From: CAIQJJ01 sp964606085
GTDB taxonomy: Bacteria; Chloroflexota; Anaerolineae; Anaerolineales; UBA4823
Direction: 5' to 3'
Length of the DNA stretch: 44,591 nucleotides
Assembly (NCBI GenBank): GCA_964606085.1
Contig: CAZSFD010000041.1
Location: 1 to 44,591 of the forward strand
Shown here: one piece after another, positions 33,092 through 40,740 of the stretch
How the letters are laid out: every line of letters starts with the position of its first letter
How positions within the stretch are numbered: position 1 is the stretch's first letter
The notes under the pieces: generated by a model
Database searches by the model: none
Told to the model about the DNA's origin: nothing
What the model saw: only the letters and a program-made list of their open reading frames with translations
Translations under genes and position numbers: made by a program

Positions 33092-35332
33092 CCGCTCATT
33101 CGCCAACAATCGCGCCACCTCGCGCAATTCCCACCACCACTGTGTTTTGGGGCGTTGATGCTGCGCATCTACCAGGCGTGGAAAATCTTGCATATCGTGG
33201 AATTGGGTTTTGCCATTTTCCAGCCCGATGAAGGCGCTGCGCCGGGAGGCGCTTTCGCATTCCTGGGCCAGGAAGTCTACACACAGGCGGGCGAAACGGG
33301 TGGCCTGGATGCGGTCGAAGGGCGAGGGGTCGCCGCCTTGCTGCAAGTGACCGAGAATAGTCTGGCGTACGTCGAACAGGTCTTTACCTTCTTCCTCGAA
33401 CAGTGAGCAAATGAAGGATGTGGTGTAGACCGGGTTGGCGTACTCGTTGCGGATCATCAACCCCAGGCGCTTGCCGCTCTTGAAGCCGCGGATCAGTTCT
33501 TCCACGTCGTGGGTCAGGTCTTTGATCGAAATGCCTTCTTCGTTCAGGTAAACCCGTTCTGCCCCGGTGGCCAGGCCGCCCATCAGCGCCAGGTAGCCGC
33601 AGTAGTGGCCCATTACTTCAACCACAAAGCAGCGCCGCGTAGCCACCGCCGATTGCTTGATCTTATCCACCGCCTCGACGATGTTGTTCAGCGCCGTATC
33701 TGCGCCGATGCAGAAATCGGAGCCGGGCAGGTTGTTGTTGATGGATGCCGGCAGGCATACCATGGGAATGTTGAAGGCGGGGAAATTGTCGCGCTCGCTG
33801 TACAGCTTGTAAACGGCCTCGTAGGCCGGCCAGCCACCGATCACCAGCAGACCGTCAATGTTGTTATTTTCGATGGTGCGGGCAATGGCATAGAGCTGGC
33901 TGCCTTTGGGCACCATACGGCTGGTGCCCAACTCTGAGCCGCCCATCGAAACCCACCCGTTCACACTCATCCAGTCCATTTCGCGCACATCACACTCCAT
34001 CAGCCCTTCGAAGCCGTTGCAGATGCCGAGCATGATGTGGCCTTTATCCAGCCCCAGGCGGATGGCGGCGCGGGCGGCGGTGTTCATGCCGGAGGCCGGC
34101 GCACCGGCGTTCATCACGCCCAGGCGAAAGCGCTTTTGCCCCGGGGCGGGGGCGTGCGGCAGGGTGCGGCCAAAGACCAGCAGCGTGCGCCAGGCATCGG
34201 TAAAACTGCTGCTGCGCAGCGACATGGCTTTTTCGTAATCTTTTTCGGCGATGGCATCGGCCACGGCATGGGTTTTTTCCACGCATTCCATCAGCGGTGA
34301 GCGCACAATGCGGTTGCCCTTGGTGCCGATCAGCAGGGGTTCGTCGTTTGGCCCAGATTCGAGGATGGCTTCGACGGCGGCATAGCCCATCAGCGTGCCC
34401 AGGGTGCGGTCGTAAGCGGAGGGCGCACCGCCGCGCTGTACATGGCCGAGGACGGTCACGCGCACATCTTCGCCCAGGCCGTCTTCGAGTGCCTTTTGCA
34501 CATCGCTGCTGCCGATGTAATTACCGTGCCGGTCGCGGGCGCCTTCAGCCAGGATGACGATGCTGTCGCGCCGCCCGGCCAGCCGCCCAGCGTGCAGGCG
34601 TTGGCACATCACTTCTTTCCAGTTATCTACATCGGGCGGGTTTTCGGGGATCAGCACCCAATCGGCGCCGGTGGCGATGCCGCTCATCAGCGCCAGGTAG
34701 CCGCAGTTGCGCCCCATCACCTTGATCACGAAGGTGCGCTGATGGCTGGCCGCCGTGCTGGTGATGGCGTCTATCGCCTCGACGATGCGGTGCAGGGCTG
34801 TGTCGGTGCCGATGGTCATGTCGGTGCCGTAGAAGTCGTTGTCAATCGAACCGACCAGCCCGACGATCACCAGGTTGCCGTGGGCGTCGGCGGTTTCCTG
34901 GCTGATCTGGCCCTTTTCGACCAGTTTCGCCAGCAACGATGGCCATTCGCTGCGGAACAGATTGGCCCCGGTCAGCGAGCCATCGCCGCCGATCACCACC
35001 AGGCGGTCAATGCCATGTTCGAGCAGGTTGGCGGCGGCTTTCAGGCGGCCCTCGGGGGTGCGAAAATCGTCGCTGCGGGCCGTGCCAATCACCGTGCCGC
35101 CTTTGTGGATGATCCCGCCGACGGCATCCCATTCCATTTTGCGGATGCGCCTGCCGCCATCTACCATGCCCTGGTAGCCTTCGTAAATGGCGTAGACATC
35201 CAGCCCGCGCACAATGCCAATGCGCACCACGGCGCGCAGCGCCGCATTCATGCCCTGGGCGTCGCCGCCGCTGGTCAGAACGCCCAGTTTGCGGCGTTCG
35301 GGTTGTGCTTCCGTAACTTTACTCTTGCTCAT
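33089..35332 (-). CDS. pfkA: tandem-domain 6-phosphofructokinase with a degenerate C-terminal half
   Basis: A 747-residue protein made of two phosphofructokinase domains in tandem, about twice the usual bacterial size (320 residues) and laid out like the eukaryotic enzyme. The N-terminal half has intact catalytic motifs: GVLTSGGDAQGMNAA, GGDGS with Asp117, and SIDND with Asp164 and Asp166. Gly instead of Asp/Lys at the two positions that mark pyrophosphate-dependent enzymes suggests ATP use. In the C-terminal half, GGDGS is replaced by GGWPA (Trp501) and IDND by INNN (532-534), while the fold motifs remain (VMGHYCGYLALM, LGHLQQGGDPSPFDR). That half is probably regulatory. The start at 35332 has GGAGG five bases upstream; an in-frame start at 35371 is unlikely. 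It lies 95 bases downstream of the LacI gene in the same direction. It catalyses fructose 6-phosphate to fructose 1,6-bisphosphate. Confidence 0.92.
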   Translation of the reverse strand: MSKSKVTEAQPERRKLGVLTSGGDAQGMNAALRAVVRIGIVRGLDVYAIYEGYQGMVDGGRRIRKMEWDAVGGIIHKGGTVIGTARSDDFRTPEGRLKAAANLLEHGIDRLVVIGGDGSLTGANLFRSEWPSLLAKLVEKGQISQETADAHGNLVIVGLVGSIDNDFYGTDMTIGTDTALHRIVEAIDAITSTAASHQRTFVIKVMGRNCGYLALMSGIATGADWVLIPENPPDVDNWKEVMCQRLHAGRLAGRRDSIVILAEGARDRHGNYIGSSDVQKALEDGLGEDVRVTVLGHVQRGGAPSAYDRTLGTLMGYAAVEAILESGPNDEPLLIGTKGNRIVRSPLMECVEKTHAVADAIAEKDYEKAMSLRSSSFTDAWRTLLVFGRTLPHAPAPGQKRFRLGVMNAGAPASGMNTAARAAIRLGLDKGHIMLGICNGFEGLMECDVREMDWMSVNGWVSMGGSELGTSRMVPKGSQLYAIARTIENNNIDGLLVIGGWPAYEAVYKLYSERDNFPAFNIPMVCLPASINNNLPGSDFCIGADTALNNIVEAVDKIKQSAVATRRCFVVEVMGHYCGYLALMGGLATGAERVYLNEEGISIKDLTHDVEELIRGFKSGKRLGLMIRNEYANPVYTTSFICSLFEEEGKDLFDVRQTILGHLQQGGDPSPFDRIQATRFARLCVDFLAQECESASRRSAFIGLENGKTQFHDMQDFPRLVDAQHQRPKTQWWWELREVARLLANER

Positions 35333-35427
35333 ATCGGCCTCCAAATAGACGAAAAATTGCCTCCAGATCAAAAACGCCCTGATTTTACCCGCTTTTGGAG
35401 GTGGGTGAGGGTTGCAGCTTTGCAGGT

Positions 35428-36492
35428 TTACACGTTGTTGACAATGCCCACCGAACGACGCACCATCAATTGCATCCCCACCCGCAGGCCGAGCTGCGGG
35501 CCGCCCTCACCTTCGAGGCGCGCCAGCAGGCGTTCGACGCCCAGCCGCCCCAGGTCGCTGGTGAAGATGTGGGCGGAGGTGAGTTGATTTTGGCTGGCCG
35601 TGACGAGATCGTCAATATCGGCCACAGAAATATCGTCGGGTATCTGTGCGCCAGCGTCGCCCAAGGCCTGGATGAGGCGATCAGCCATGTAATCTGCCGC
35701 ACAGAGCAATGCCGTAGGGCGCGGCTGTTGATGGAGCAGGGCGTTCAGCCACGGCTGGTAGGTCGCGCGGCGATACTGTTCCCCCAGGGCTTCGGGCAAG
35801 TGGATCTCGGGCGAAGCCTGCAACCCGGCGGAGCGCATGGCGGCGCAATAGCCGGCATAGCGCTGGCGCAGGCTGGGCGGGATGGTGAGGTTGCGCGTGG
35901 CCCCGGTGATGAAGGTGATGCGCCGATGACCCTGCTCGATCAGATATTGCGTGATCAATTCTCCGCCGCCGAAGTCATCGGCCATCACCGTGTCGTAGGG
36001 CGTGCCGGGATAGGTGTTATCTACCAATACCAGTGGACACCCGGCGGCCTCGGCGACGCGCTGCACCATGCTTGCAGGATATGGGCTGACCAGCAAAACG
36101 CCGTCTGGCTTACTGGTTAGCACCGGCGGCAGTACTTCATCCGCGGGGTGATCGTGCAGGAGGATCAGATAGGTCAGGCTGGCCTGGTGCTGGCGGCAGG
36201 CTTTCTCGGCCCCGCTGAAGACGCGCCCGTAAAAGGGGTTGTTCAGCACCGAAACTTCATCGTGGTAATCGTGGATGGCAAAGACCAGGTGGCGCAGGGC
36301 CGCAGGCGGGGCGTCTTTGCGGCGCGGGCGATATTGGTAGCCGAGTTCGCTGGCGGCCTCGATCACCCGCTGGCGCGTCGCTTCAGGGATGCGTTCGTCG
36401 CCGCGCAAAGCCAGCGAGACCGTGGTGGGCGAAAGCTGCACCGCCTCGGCAATGGCGCGGATGTTCGATTTGGGGTCGGTAATTTTTGTCAT
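35428..36492 (-). CDS. LacI-family transcriptional repressor
   Basis: A 354-residue regulator. Residues about 9-57 hold the LacI helix-turn-helix (IRAIAEAVQLSPTTVSLALRGDERIPEATRQRVIEAA), with the hinge that follows. Residues about 65-350 hold the sugar-binding domain (VFAIHDYHDE, FSGAEKACRQH, GHRRITFITG, YAGYCAAMRSAG, ALLCAADYMADRLIQAL). Such proteins bind a palindromic operator until a sugar ligand releases them. It is divergent from the secreted GH9 enzyme, and palindromes in the shared control region (36571-36595) suit an operator; self-regulation is also likely. I see no clear Shine-Dalgarno for the ATG at 36492. The phosphofructokinase gene lies downstream in the same direction and may share its transcript. 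Its sugar-binding half is of the same class as the N-terminal domain of the sensor at 14534-17812. Confidence 0.9.
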   Translation of the reverse strand: MTKITDPKSNIRAIAEAVQLSPTTVSLALRGDERIPEATRQRVIEAASELGYQYRPRRKDAPPAALRHLVFAIHDYHDEVSVLNNPFYGRVFSGAEKACRQHQASLTYLILLHDHPADEVLPPVLTSKPDGVLLVSPYPASMVQRVAEAAGCPLVLVDNTYPGTPYDTVMADDFGGGELITQYLIEQGHRRITFITGATRNLTIPPSLRQRYAGYCAAMRSAGLQASPEIHLPEALGEQYRRATYQPWLNALLHQQPRPTALLCAADYMADRLIQALGDAGAQIPDDISVADIDDLVTASQNQLTSAHIFTSDLGRLGVERLLARLEGEGGPQLGLRVGMQLMVRRSVGIVNNV

Positions 36493-36533
36493 AAGAAATT
36501 TGGAGATGGTTTATGTGTACGCCGTATTTTAAG

Positions 36534-36599
36534 TTGACAATCAATTTATTTTAGTGTACATTCTATCTTAGTTTAGTAAACAAGCCTATGCTTGTCAAC
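36534..36599 (+). promoter_or_regulatory. GH9 promoter with operator-like palindromes
   Basis: TTGACA (36534-36539, perfect) and TACATT (36557-36562) are 17 bases apart, with a predicted start near 36569. Just downstream are GTTTAGTAAAC (36571-36581, 5-bp arms around one base) and ACAAGC/GCTTGT (36580-36585 and 36590-36595). GTTGACAA at 36533-36540, which includes the -35 box, reappears inverted as TTGTCAAC at 36592-36599. This AT-rich 130-base gap is the obvious site for the LacI regulator. AAGGAG at 36609-36614 serves the GH9 ATG. Confidence 0.6.
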
Positions 36600-36622
36600 T
36601 CATCATTCAAGGAGAAACCCTC

Positions 36623-39409
36623 ATGTTGCTTTCCAAAACCTTTCGTTTGTTTATGCCCGTGCTGGCGGCCGGCCTTTTGTTGGGCCTGGGCCTTGCCGCT
36701 TTGGGCGCGCAGGCGGCTGCGCCGCAAGCCATGGCAGCCCCGCCCGCTGGTTATAGCGACCTGCTGCCCCTGCCCGTCTTGAAAGACAGCGCTCCTGGCA
36801 CCAGCAGCGGGCCGGGTTGCTGGGCCAGCGGGGCGGTTGCCGTTGAGAATGGTTGCTACCCCTTTAGCAGCGAACCCGAAGCCCTGTATGGCGGCCTGCC
36901 CTCCATGGTCATCAGCACCACCTATGGCGATAATAATTGGGATTGGTGGGGCGGCGCCCTGGCAGGCGTTGGTTGGACTTCTTACAGCCTGGAAAATTAT
37001 ATCGCCAACGGCCACCTCGAATTTAACGTCAAAGGCACTGTGCCGGGGCAAAGCGTGGCCATCCACCTGCGCGACATCGTTCCGGGGCGTGCAGGCGGTA
37101 ACGAGCAGGGCGGGCCAGAAGTGCAGTTGAGTGCTTATGTCACCCTCTCCACCGAGTGGCAGCATGTCAGCATTCCCCTGGCCGATCTCATCGCTCCCTC
37201 GCAAAACCCGCGCCAGATGCAGCAAGTACGCTTCGACCGCAGTTACAGCGCCCCGGCGCAAACTTTCAAGCTGTGGATCAACGACATCCAATTCACCTCG
37301 CCCGATTCCGAACCCTCCTTCGCCGCCATCAAGGTCAACCAGGTGGGTTACGAATTGTGGAATGAAAAATATGCCCTGGTCAGCGGCTTTGCCGAAAACT
37401 TCACCACCACCGTTGGCACAACCTTCACCCTGCACCTTTCTGCCACAAACCAGGCCGTTTACACCGGCACACTGGCCCTCATCAGCGACTACGAAGCCTT
37501 CGTCTCTGGTGAGCGCATCCTGACCGCCGATTTCAGTGACTTCGACACGCCCGGCACCTACATCCTGCGTGTGGACGATGCCAGCATCCCCGCCTCCGAC
37601 CCCTTTATCATCGGCCACGATATTTATGACAGCCTGCTCGTAGACGCCGCGCGCTACTACTTCTACCAGCGCCAGGGCATCACCCTCACCGCCGAACACG
37701 CCCCCGATTTTCCACGTGGGTTGGGCCACCCCCAAGATGCCACCGGGCGCTGGAAATCTGACCTCGACGGCGTGCCTGGCGCCATCACCCGCACGGTTGA
37801 TTTCAGCAAGGGCTGGTACGATGCTGGCGATTACGGCAAATACACCCCCTTCGCCGCCTCCGCTGTGGTAGACCTGCTCAGCGCCTACGAAATGTTCGGC
37901 ATCGCCTTCCCCGATGACCACCTCAACATCCCCGAATCGGGCAATGGCCTGCCCGACATCCTCGACGAGATCAAATGGGAAATGGACTGGGTGCTGACCA
38001 TGCAAGACCCCGCCACCGGCGGCTTCTACCAACTGGTTTACCCCAACAACGGGCCAGAAAATTGCGCCAGCCAGAACCCCAACACCTGCGTCCCCGAACG
38101 CGATAACACCGTGCGCTACATCGCCGATCTGGTGAACGGGCAGCCCGATGTCAAGCCCACCGAAGCCACCGCCAAAGCCGTGGCCTACCTGGCCGCCGCT
38201 GCCCGCATCTTCCACGCCTATGACGCCGACTACGCCCACACGCTCTATCACGCCGCCCAGCGCGGCTGGGCCTACCTCCAAGCCCACCCCGAAAACATCG
38301 CCGCCACTGGCTGGAATGGCGCCGTGCTGACCGACACGCAGCAACGCATGTGGGCCGCCGGTGAGATGTTCCGCGCCACCGTCGAACTCTCCGGCACGGC
38401 TGCCGCCGCCGTCTACGACGCCTACTTCCTCGAACGCTACGAACTGTTCGCCTCCAACTGGCTCACCACCACCGAAAACGCCGGCGACGAAGTCTTCCCC
38501 GGCTTTTTGGCCTATAACGCCTCCCCCGCCGCCGACCCCACCGAAAAAGCCTGGTTCCTCGAGCATTTCGGCCTCTGGCGCGAAGGCCAATTGGCCCGCA
38601 GCGAAGATGGCGCCTGGCGCAACTTCCTCCATGACGGCTCTGACGCATGGGATTCCGACTACTATTGGGGTTCCAATTCCGTCACCCTGCAAACCATCGT
38701 GATCCTGGCGCGCGGTTCGGCCATTGCCGGCAACCTCGATAGCCGCATCCTGCGCGCCGCCCACGCCCAGTTGAACTACATTTTGGGCGTCAACCCCCTG
38801 GCGCAGAGCTACGTTTCGGGCTATGGCACGCGTTCACCGGAAACCATCTACTCCACCATTTACAGTTACGATGGCGTTCCGGGCATCCCCAACGGCTATC
38901 TCGCTGAAGGCCCCAACGAATATAGCTGCCCGCTGTGCTACTCCCGCTTCCCCGGCAAAGCCTACCGCGACAACAACTCCGATTGGACCACCTCCGAACA
39001 CGCCATCTACTTCAACGCCCGCCTGGTCTACGTGGCCGCCCTGGTCAACGCCTTTGCCGAAGCCGCACTCGAACTCTCCCCCCTGGCCGATCAAACCGTG
39101 CTGGTCAACCAGCCCATCACCGTCACCGGGCAGATTACCCTCACCGCGGCCGTCACGCCCACCGCCCTCGCCCACACGCTTGGCGTGGATTGGATGGACG
39201 GCACGACCACCACGCTCGACCTCGCCGCCGGCGAAACGACCTTCGCCGCCACGCACGTTTACACCGCCACCGGCGTTTACACCGCCACCGTCACCGCCAG
39301 CAATGCCCTCGGCCTGAGCGACACGCAGCCCTTCGCCGTCACCGTCACCGCAATCGCCCCGCCGCCTCATTACCACATCTTTTTACCGCTGATCGTCAGG
39401 CAGCCGTAA
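36623..39409 (+). CDS. secreted GH9 family glycosidase (endoglucanase-like) with N-terminal modules and PKD-like domain
   Basis: A 928-residue exported enzyme. A signal peptide covers residues 1 to about 38 (hydrophobic core, then AQAA/AMA sites). A carbohydrate-binding-like beta domain covers about 50-230. The immunoglobulin-like module common in CelD-type GH9 enzymes covers about 235-325 (IKVNQVGYELWNEKYALVSG). The GH9 catalytic domain covers about 335-815, with WYDAGDYGKY (Asp400, Asp403) and DWTTSEHAIYFNA (Glu792 as general acid). A PKD-like domain (about 820-905) and the tail YHIFLPLIV follow. The His-His-Arg segment usual after GYG is not seen: SGYGTRSPETIYS continues without it. The likely role is extracellular hydrolysis of beta-glucans; the missing histidines make another substrate or linkage possible. 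Expression is probably under the divergent LacI protein. Confidence 0.87.
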   Translation: MLLSKTFRLFMPVLAAGLLLGLGLAALGAQAAAPQAMAAPPAGYSDLLPLPVLKDSAPGTSSGPGCWASGAVAVENGCYPFSSEPEALYGGLPSMVISTTYGDNNWDWWGGALAGVGWTSYSLENYIANGHLEFNVKGTVPGQSVAIHLRDIVPGRAGGNEQGGPEVQLSAYVTLSTEWQHVSIPLADLIAPSQNPRQMQQVRFDRSYSAPAQTFKLWINDIQFTSPDSEPSFAAIKVNQVGYELWNEKYALVSGFAENFTTTVGTTFTLHLSATNQAVYTGTLALISDYEAFVSGERILTADFSDFDTPGTYILRVDDASIPASDPFIIGHDIYDSLLVDAARYYFYQRQGITLTAEHAPDFPRGLGHPQDATGRWKSDLDGVPGAITRTVDFSKGWYDAGDYGKYTPFAASAVVDLLSAYEMFGIAFPDDHLNIPESGNGLPDILDEIKWEMDWVLTMQDPATGGFYQLVYPNNGPENCASQNPNTCVPERDNTVRYIADLVNGQPDVKPTEATAKAVAYLAAAARIFHAYDADYAHTLYHAAQRGWAYLQAHPENIAATGWNGAVLTDTQQRMWAAGEMFRATVELSGTAAAAVYDAYFLERYELFASNWLTTTENAGDEVFPGFLAYNASPAADPTEKAWFLEHFGLWREGQLARSEDGAWRNFLHDGSDAWDSDYYWGSNSVTLQTIVILARGSAIAGNLDSRILRAAHAQLNYILGVNPLAQSYVSGYGTRSPETIYSTIYSYDGVPGIPNGYLAEGPNEYSCPLCYSRFPGKAYRDNNSDWTTSEHAIYFNARLVYVAALVNAFAEAALELSPLADQTVLVNQPITVTGQITLTAAVTPTALAHTLGVDWMDGTTTTLDLAAGETTFAATHVYTATGVYTATVTASNALGLSDTQPFAVTVTAIAPPPHYHIFLPLIVRQP

Positions 39410-39416
39410 TGGATAG

Positions 39417-39486
39417 TCGTGGCGCAAGTCCCTGACTTGCCAGCGCTGAATTGCGCAGGTTCGCAAACCAAAAATTTGCGCCACGA
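39417..39486. repeat. 70-base element with 11-bp inverted ends and nested palindrome
   Basis: TCGTGGCGCAA (39417-39427) is exactly inverted at 39476-39486. Inside the left part, GCAAGTC-CCT-GACTTGC forms another perfect 7-bp inverted repeat. The element begins eight bases after the GH9 stop. Small size, perfect ends and no coding content suit a REP or miniature mobile element. No flanking target duplication is evident. Confidence 0.65.
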
Positions 39487-39495
39487 AATTTCCCC

Positions 39496-39527
39496 GCAAA
39501 CCGCGTTTTGTCAAAAGCGCGGTTTGC
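39496..39527. terminator. bidirectional terminator between GH9 and glycosyltransferase genes
   Basis: A hairpin with a perfect 10-bp stem, GCAAACCGCG (39496-39505) and CGCGGTTTGC (39518-39527), extends inward through TTTT/AAAA to a 3-base loop with one bulged G. It sits between two converging genes and ends three bases before the stop codon of the minus-strand gene. There is no long T tract on either side, so it is likely but not certain to terminate unaided. Confidence 0.55.
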
Positions 39528-39530
39528 TGC

Positions 39531-40619
39531 TTAAGCCGCAGTCATGTGCCGATACACTTCCAACGTCTGCTGCGCGCAGCGCTCCCACGCAAACGACCTT
39601 GCCCGCGCCAGGCCGCGCTGCGCCAAATCACCCCGCAGGTCAGCATCACCCGTCATCTGCAGCAGCGCCTCGCCGATAGATTGCTCATCGAGTGGGTCGA
39701 AATAGCCCACCGCCTCGCCGCCCACCTCCGGCAGGCTGGAGGCGTGCGAGCAGATCACCGGCGTACCGCAGGCCATCGCCTCCAGCACGGGCAGGCCGAA
39801 GCCCTCATACAGGCTGGGAAAGGCGAACAGCGCCGCCGCACTGTACAGCCCTGGCAGATCGGCCTCGGCCATCGGCCCCAAAAAGCGGATGGATGCCTCC
39901 CCGGCGGCGGCCTGGCGCACCTGCGGGTAACGGGCATCCCACGCCCCGGCAATGATCAATTGCCAGCCGGCCGGGCGCACCTGCCGCCAGGCCCGCACCA
40001 AACGCTCCAGGTTCTTGTGCGGCTTATTGATGCCCACATACAGGGCGAAGGGCGCTTGCAGGCCAAACTTCCCGCGCAGCCGCGCCACCTCCGTCGGGCT
40101 TTGCGGCTGGAAACGCGCTTCGACGGCATGGGGGATGACCACGATTTTCTCTGCCGGGGTATGAAAGGCGGCGATGAAATCTTGCCGGGTGGCTTCCGAT
40201 ACGGCGATGATGCGCCGGGCCGCGTGCAGCGCCAGGGCATGGGTCAGGCGAAAGAGCCAGCGCGCCTGCCGGCTGACCAGTTGCGGATAGCGCAGCGCAA
40301 TGATGTCGTGGATGGTCAGCAGGGTGGGCGCGCCGGCCCGGTAGGGCATCAGATAATAGGGCGAATGGTAGAGCGAGATGCCCGCTTGCCGCATCAGGCG
40401 CGGAATTTGCCACTGCTGCGCCAGTGAAAACGGCGAGGCGTGGCTGGCGATGACCCGCTGCTCGTTGTGTAGCCACGTTTGCGGGCAAGCGGCATCTTCC
40501 AGGAAGGCCAGTTTTTCATCGGCATCGAGCAGCGTTGGCAGGCAGCGCGCCAGGTTGCGCACATAGCGTCCGATGCCAGGGAAGTGGGTAGTGGCGGGGC
40601 GGGTGTCGAGGAGGTACAT
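39531..40619 (-). CDS. GT4-type glycosyltransferase (last gene of the operon)
   Basis: A 362-residue retaining glycosyltransferase of the GT-B fold. The N-terminal acceptor domain has the PGIGRYVRNL motif near residue 15 and TIHDIIALRYPQLV. The C-terminal donor domain has KIVVIPHAVEARF, LYVGINKPHKNLERL, FPSLYEGFGLPVLEAMACGTPV (the EX7E motif that binds the nucleotide sugar) and SLPEVGGEA. It is a close relative of the two genes upstream. It has no signal peptide or helix, so it acts on the cytoplasmic side in polysaccharide or glycolipid assembly. The ATG is well supported by the conserved N terminus, yet the bases before it (40620 onwards) are C-rich on the coding strand, giving no Shine-Dalgarno at all: the low-complexity repeat begins right there. 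Confidence 0.9.
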   Translation of the reverse strand: MYLLDTRPATTHFPGIGRYVRNLARCLPTLLDADEKLAFLEDAACPQTWLHNEQRVIASHASPFSLAQQWQIPRLMRQAGISLYHSPYYLMPYRAGAPTLLTIHDIIALRYPQLVSRQARWLFRLTHALALHAARRIIAVSEATRQDFIAAFHTPAEKIVVIPHAVEARFQPQSPTEVARLRGKFGLQAPFALYVGINKPHKNLERLVRAWRQVRPAGWQLIIAGAWDARYPQVRQAAAGEASIRFLGPMAEADLPGLYSAAALFAFPSLYEGFGLPVLEAMACGTPVICSHASSLPEVGGEAVGYFDPLDEQSIGEALLQMTGDADLRGDLAQRGLARARSFAWERCAQQTLEVYRHMTAA

Positions 40620-40740
40620 GGGGGAGCAGGGGAGCAGGGGAGCAGGGGGAGCGGGGGAGATGGGGGAGATGGGGAGCGGGGAGCAGGTGGCAGGTTCACT
40701 TGCCCCTTGCCGTTTGCCCCTTGCTACCTGCCCCTTGATA
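40620..40740. repeat. low-complexity GGGGAGCAGG / TTGCCCC tract
   Basis: The plus strand reads repeated GGGGAGCAGG and GGGGGAGAT units, then TTGCCCC and TTGCTACCTGCC units. It covers the gap between two glycosyltransferase genes and the last codons of the upstream one (40696-40740), whose tail AGSKGQTARGK is encoded by the repeat. It shares a 12-mer (TTGCTACCTGCC, 40721-40732) with the tract at 33034-33091. Confidence 0.72.

Noticed and set aside
36563..38764. A 733-codon open frame on the minus strand
   Set aside because: It lies opposite the GH9 gene; the GC-rich third positions of that gene keep the reverse frame open. It is Gly/Val/Ala-rich with no recognisable domain.
33034..40740. Low-complexity tracts as a CRISPR array
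   Set aside because: The units are permuted short words without constant repeats or unique spacers, and no cas gene is present.
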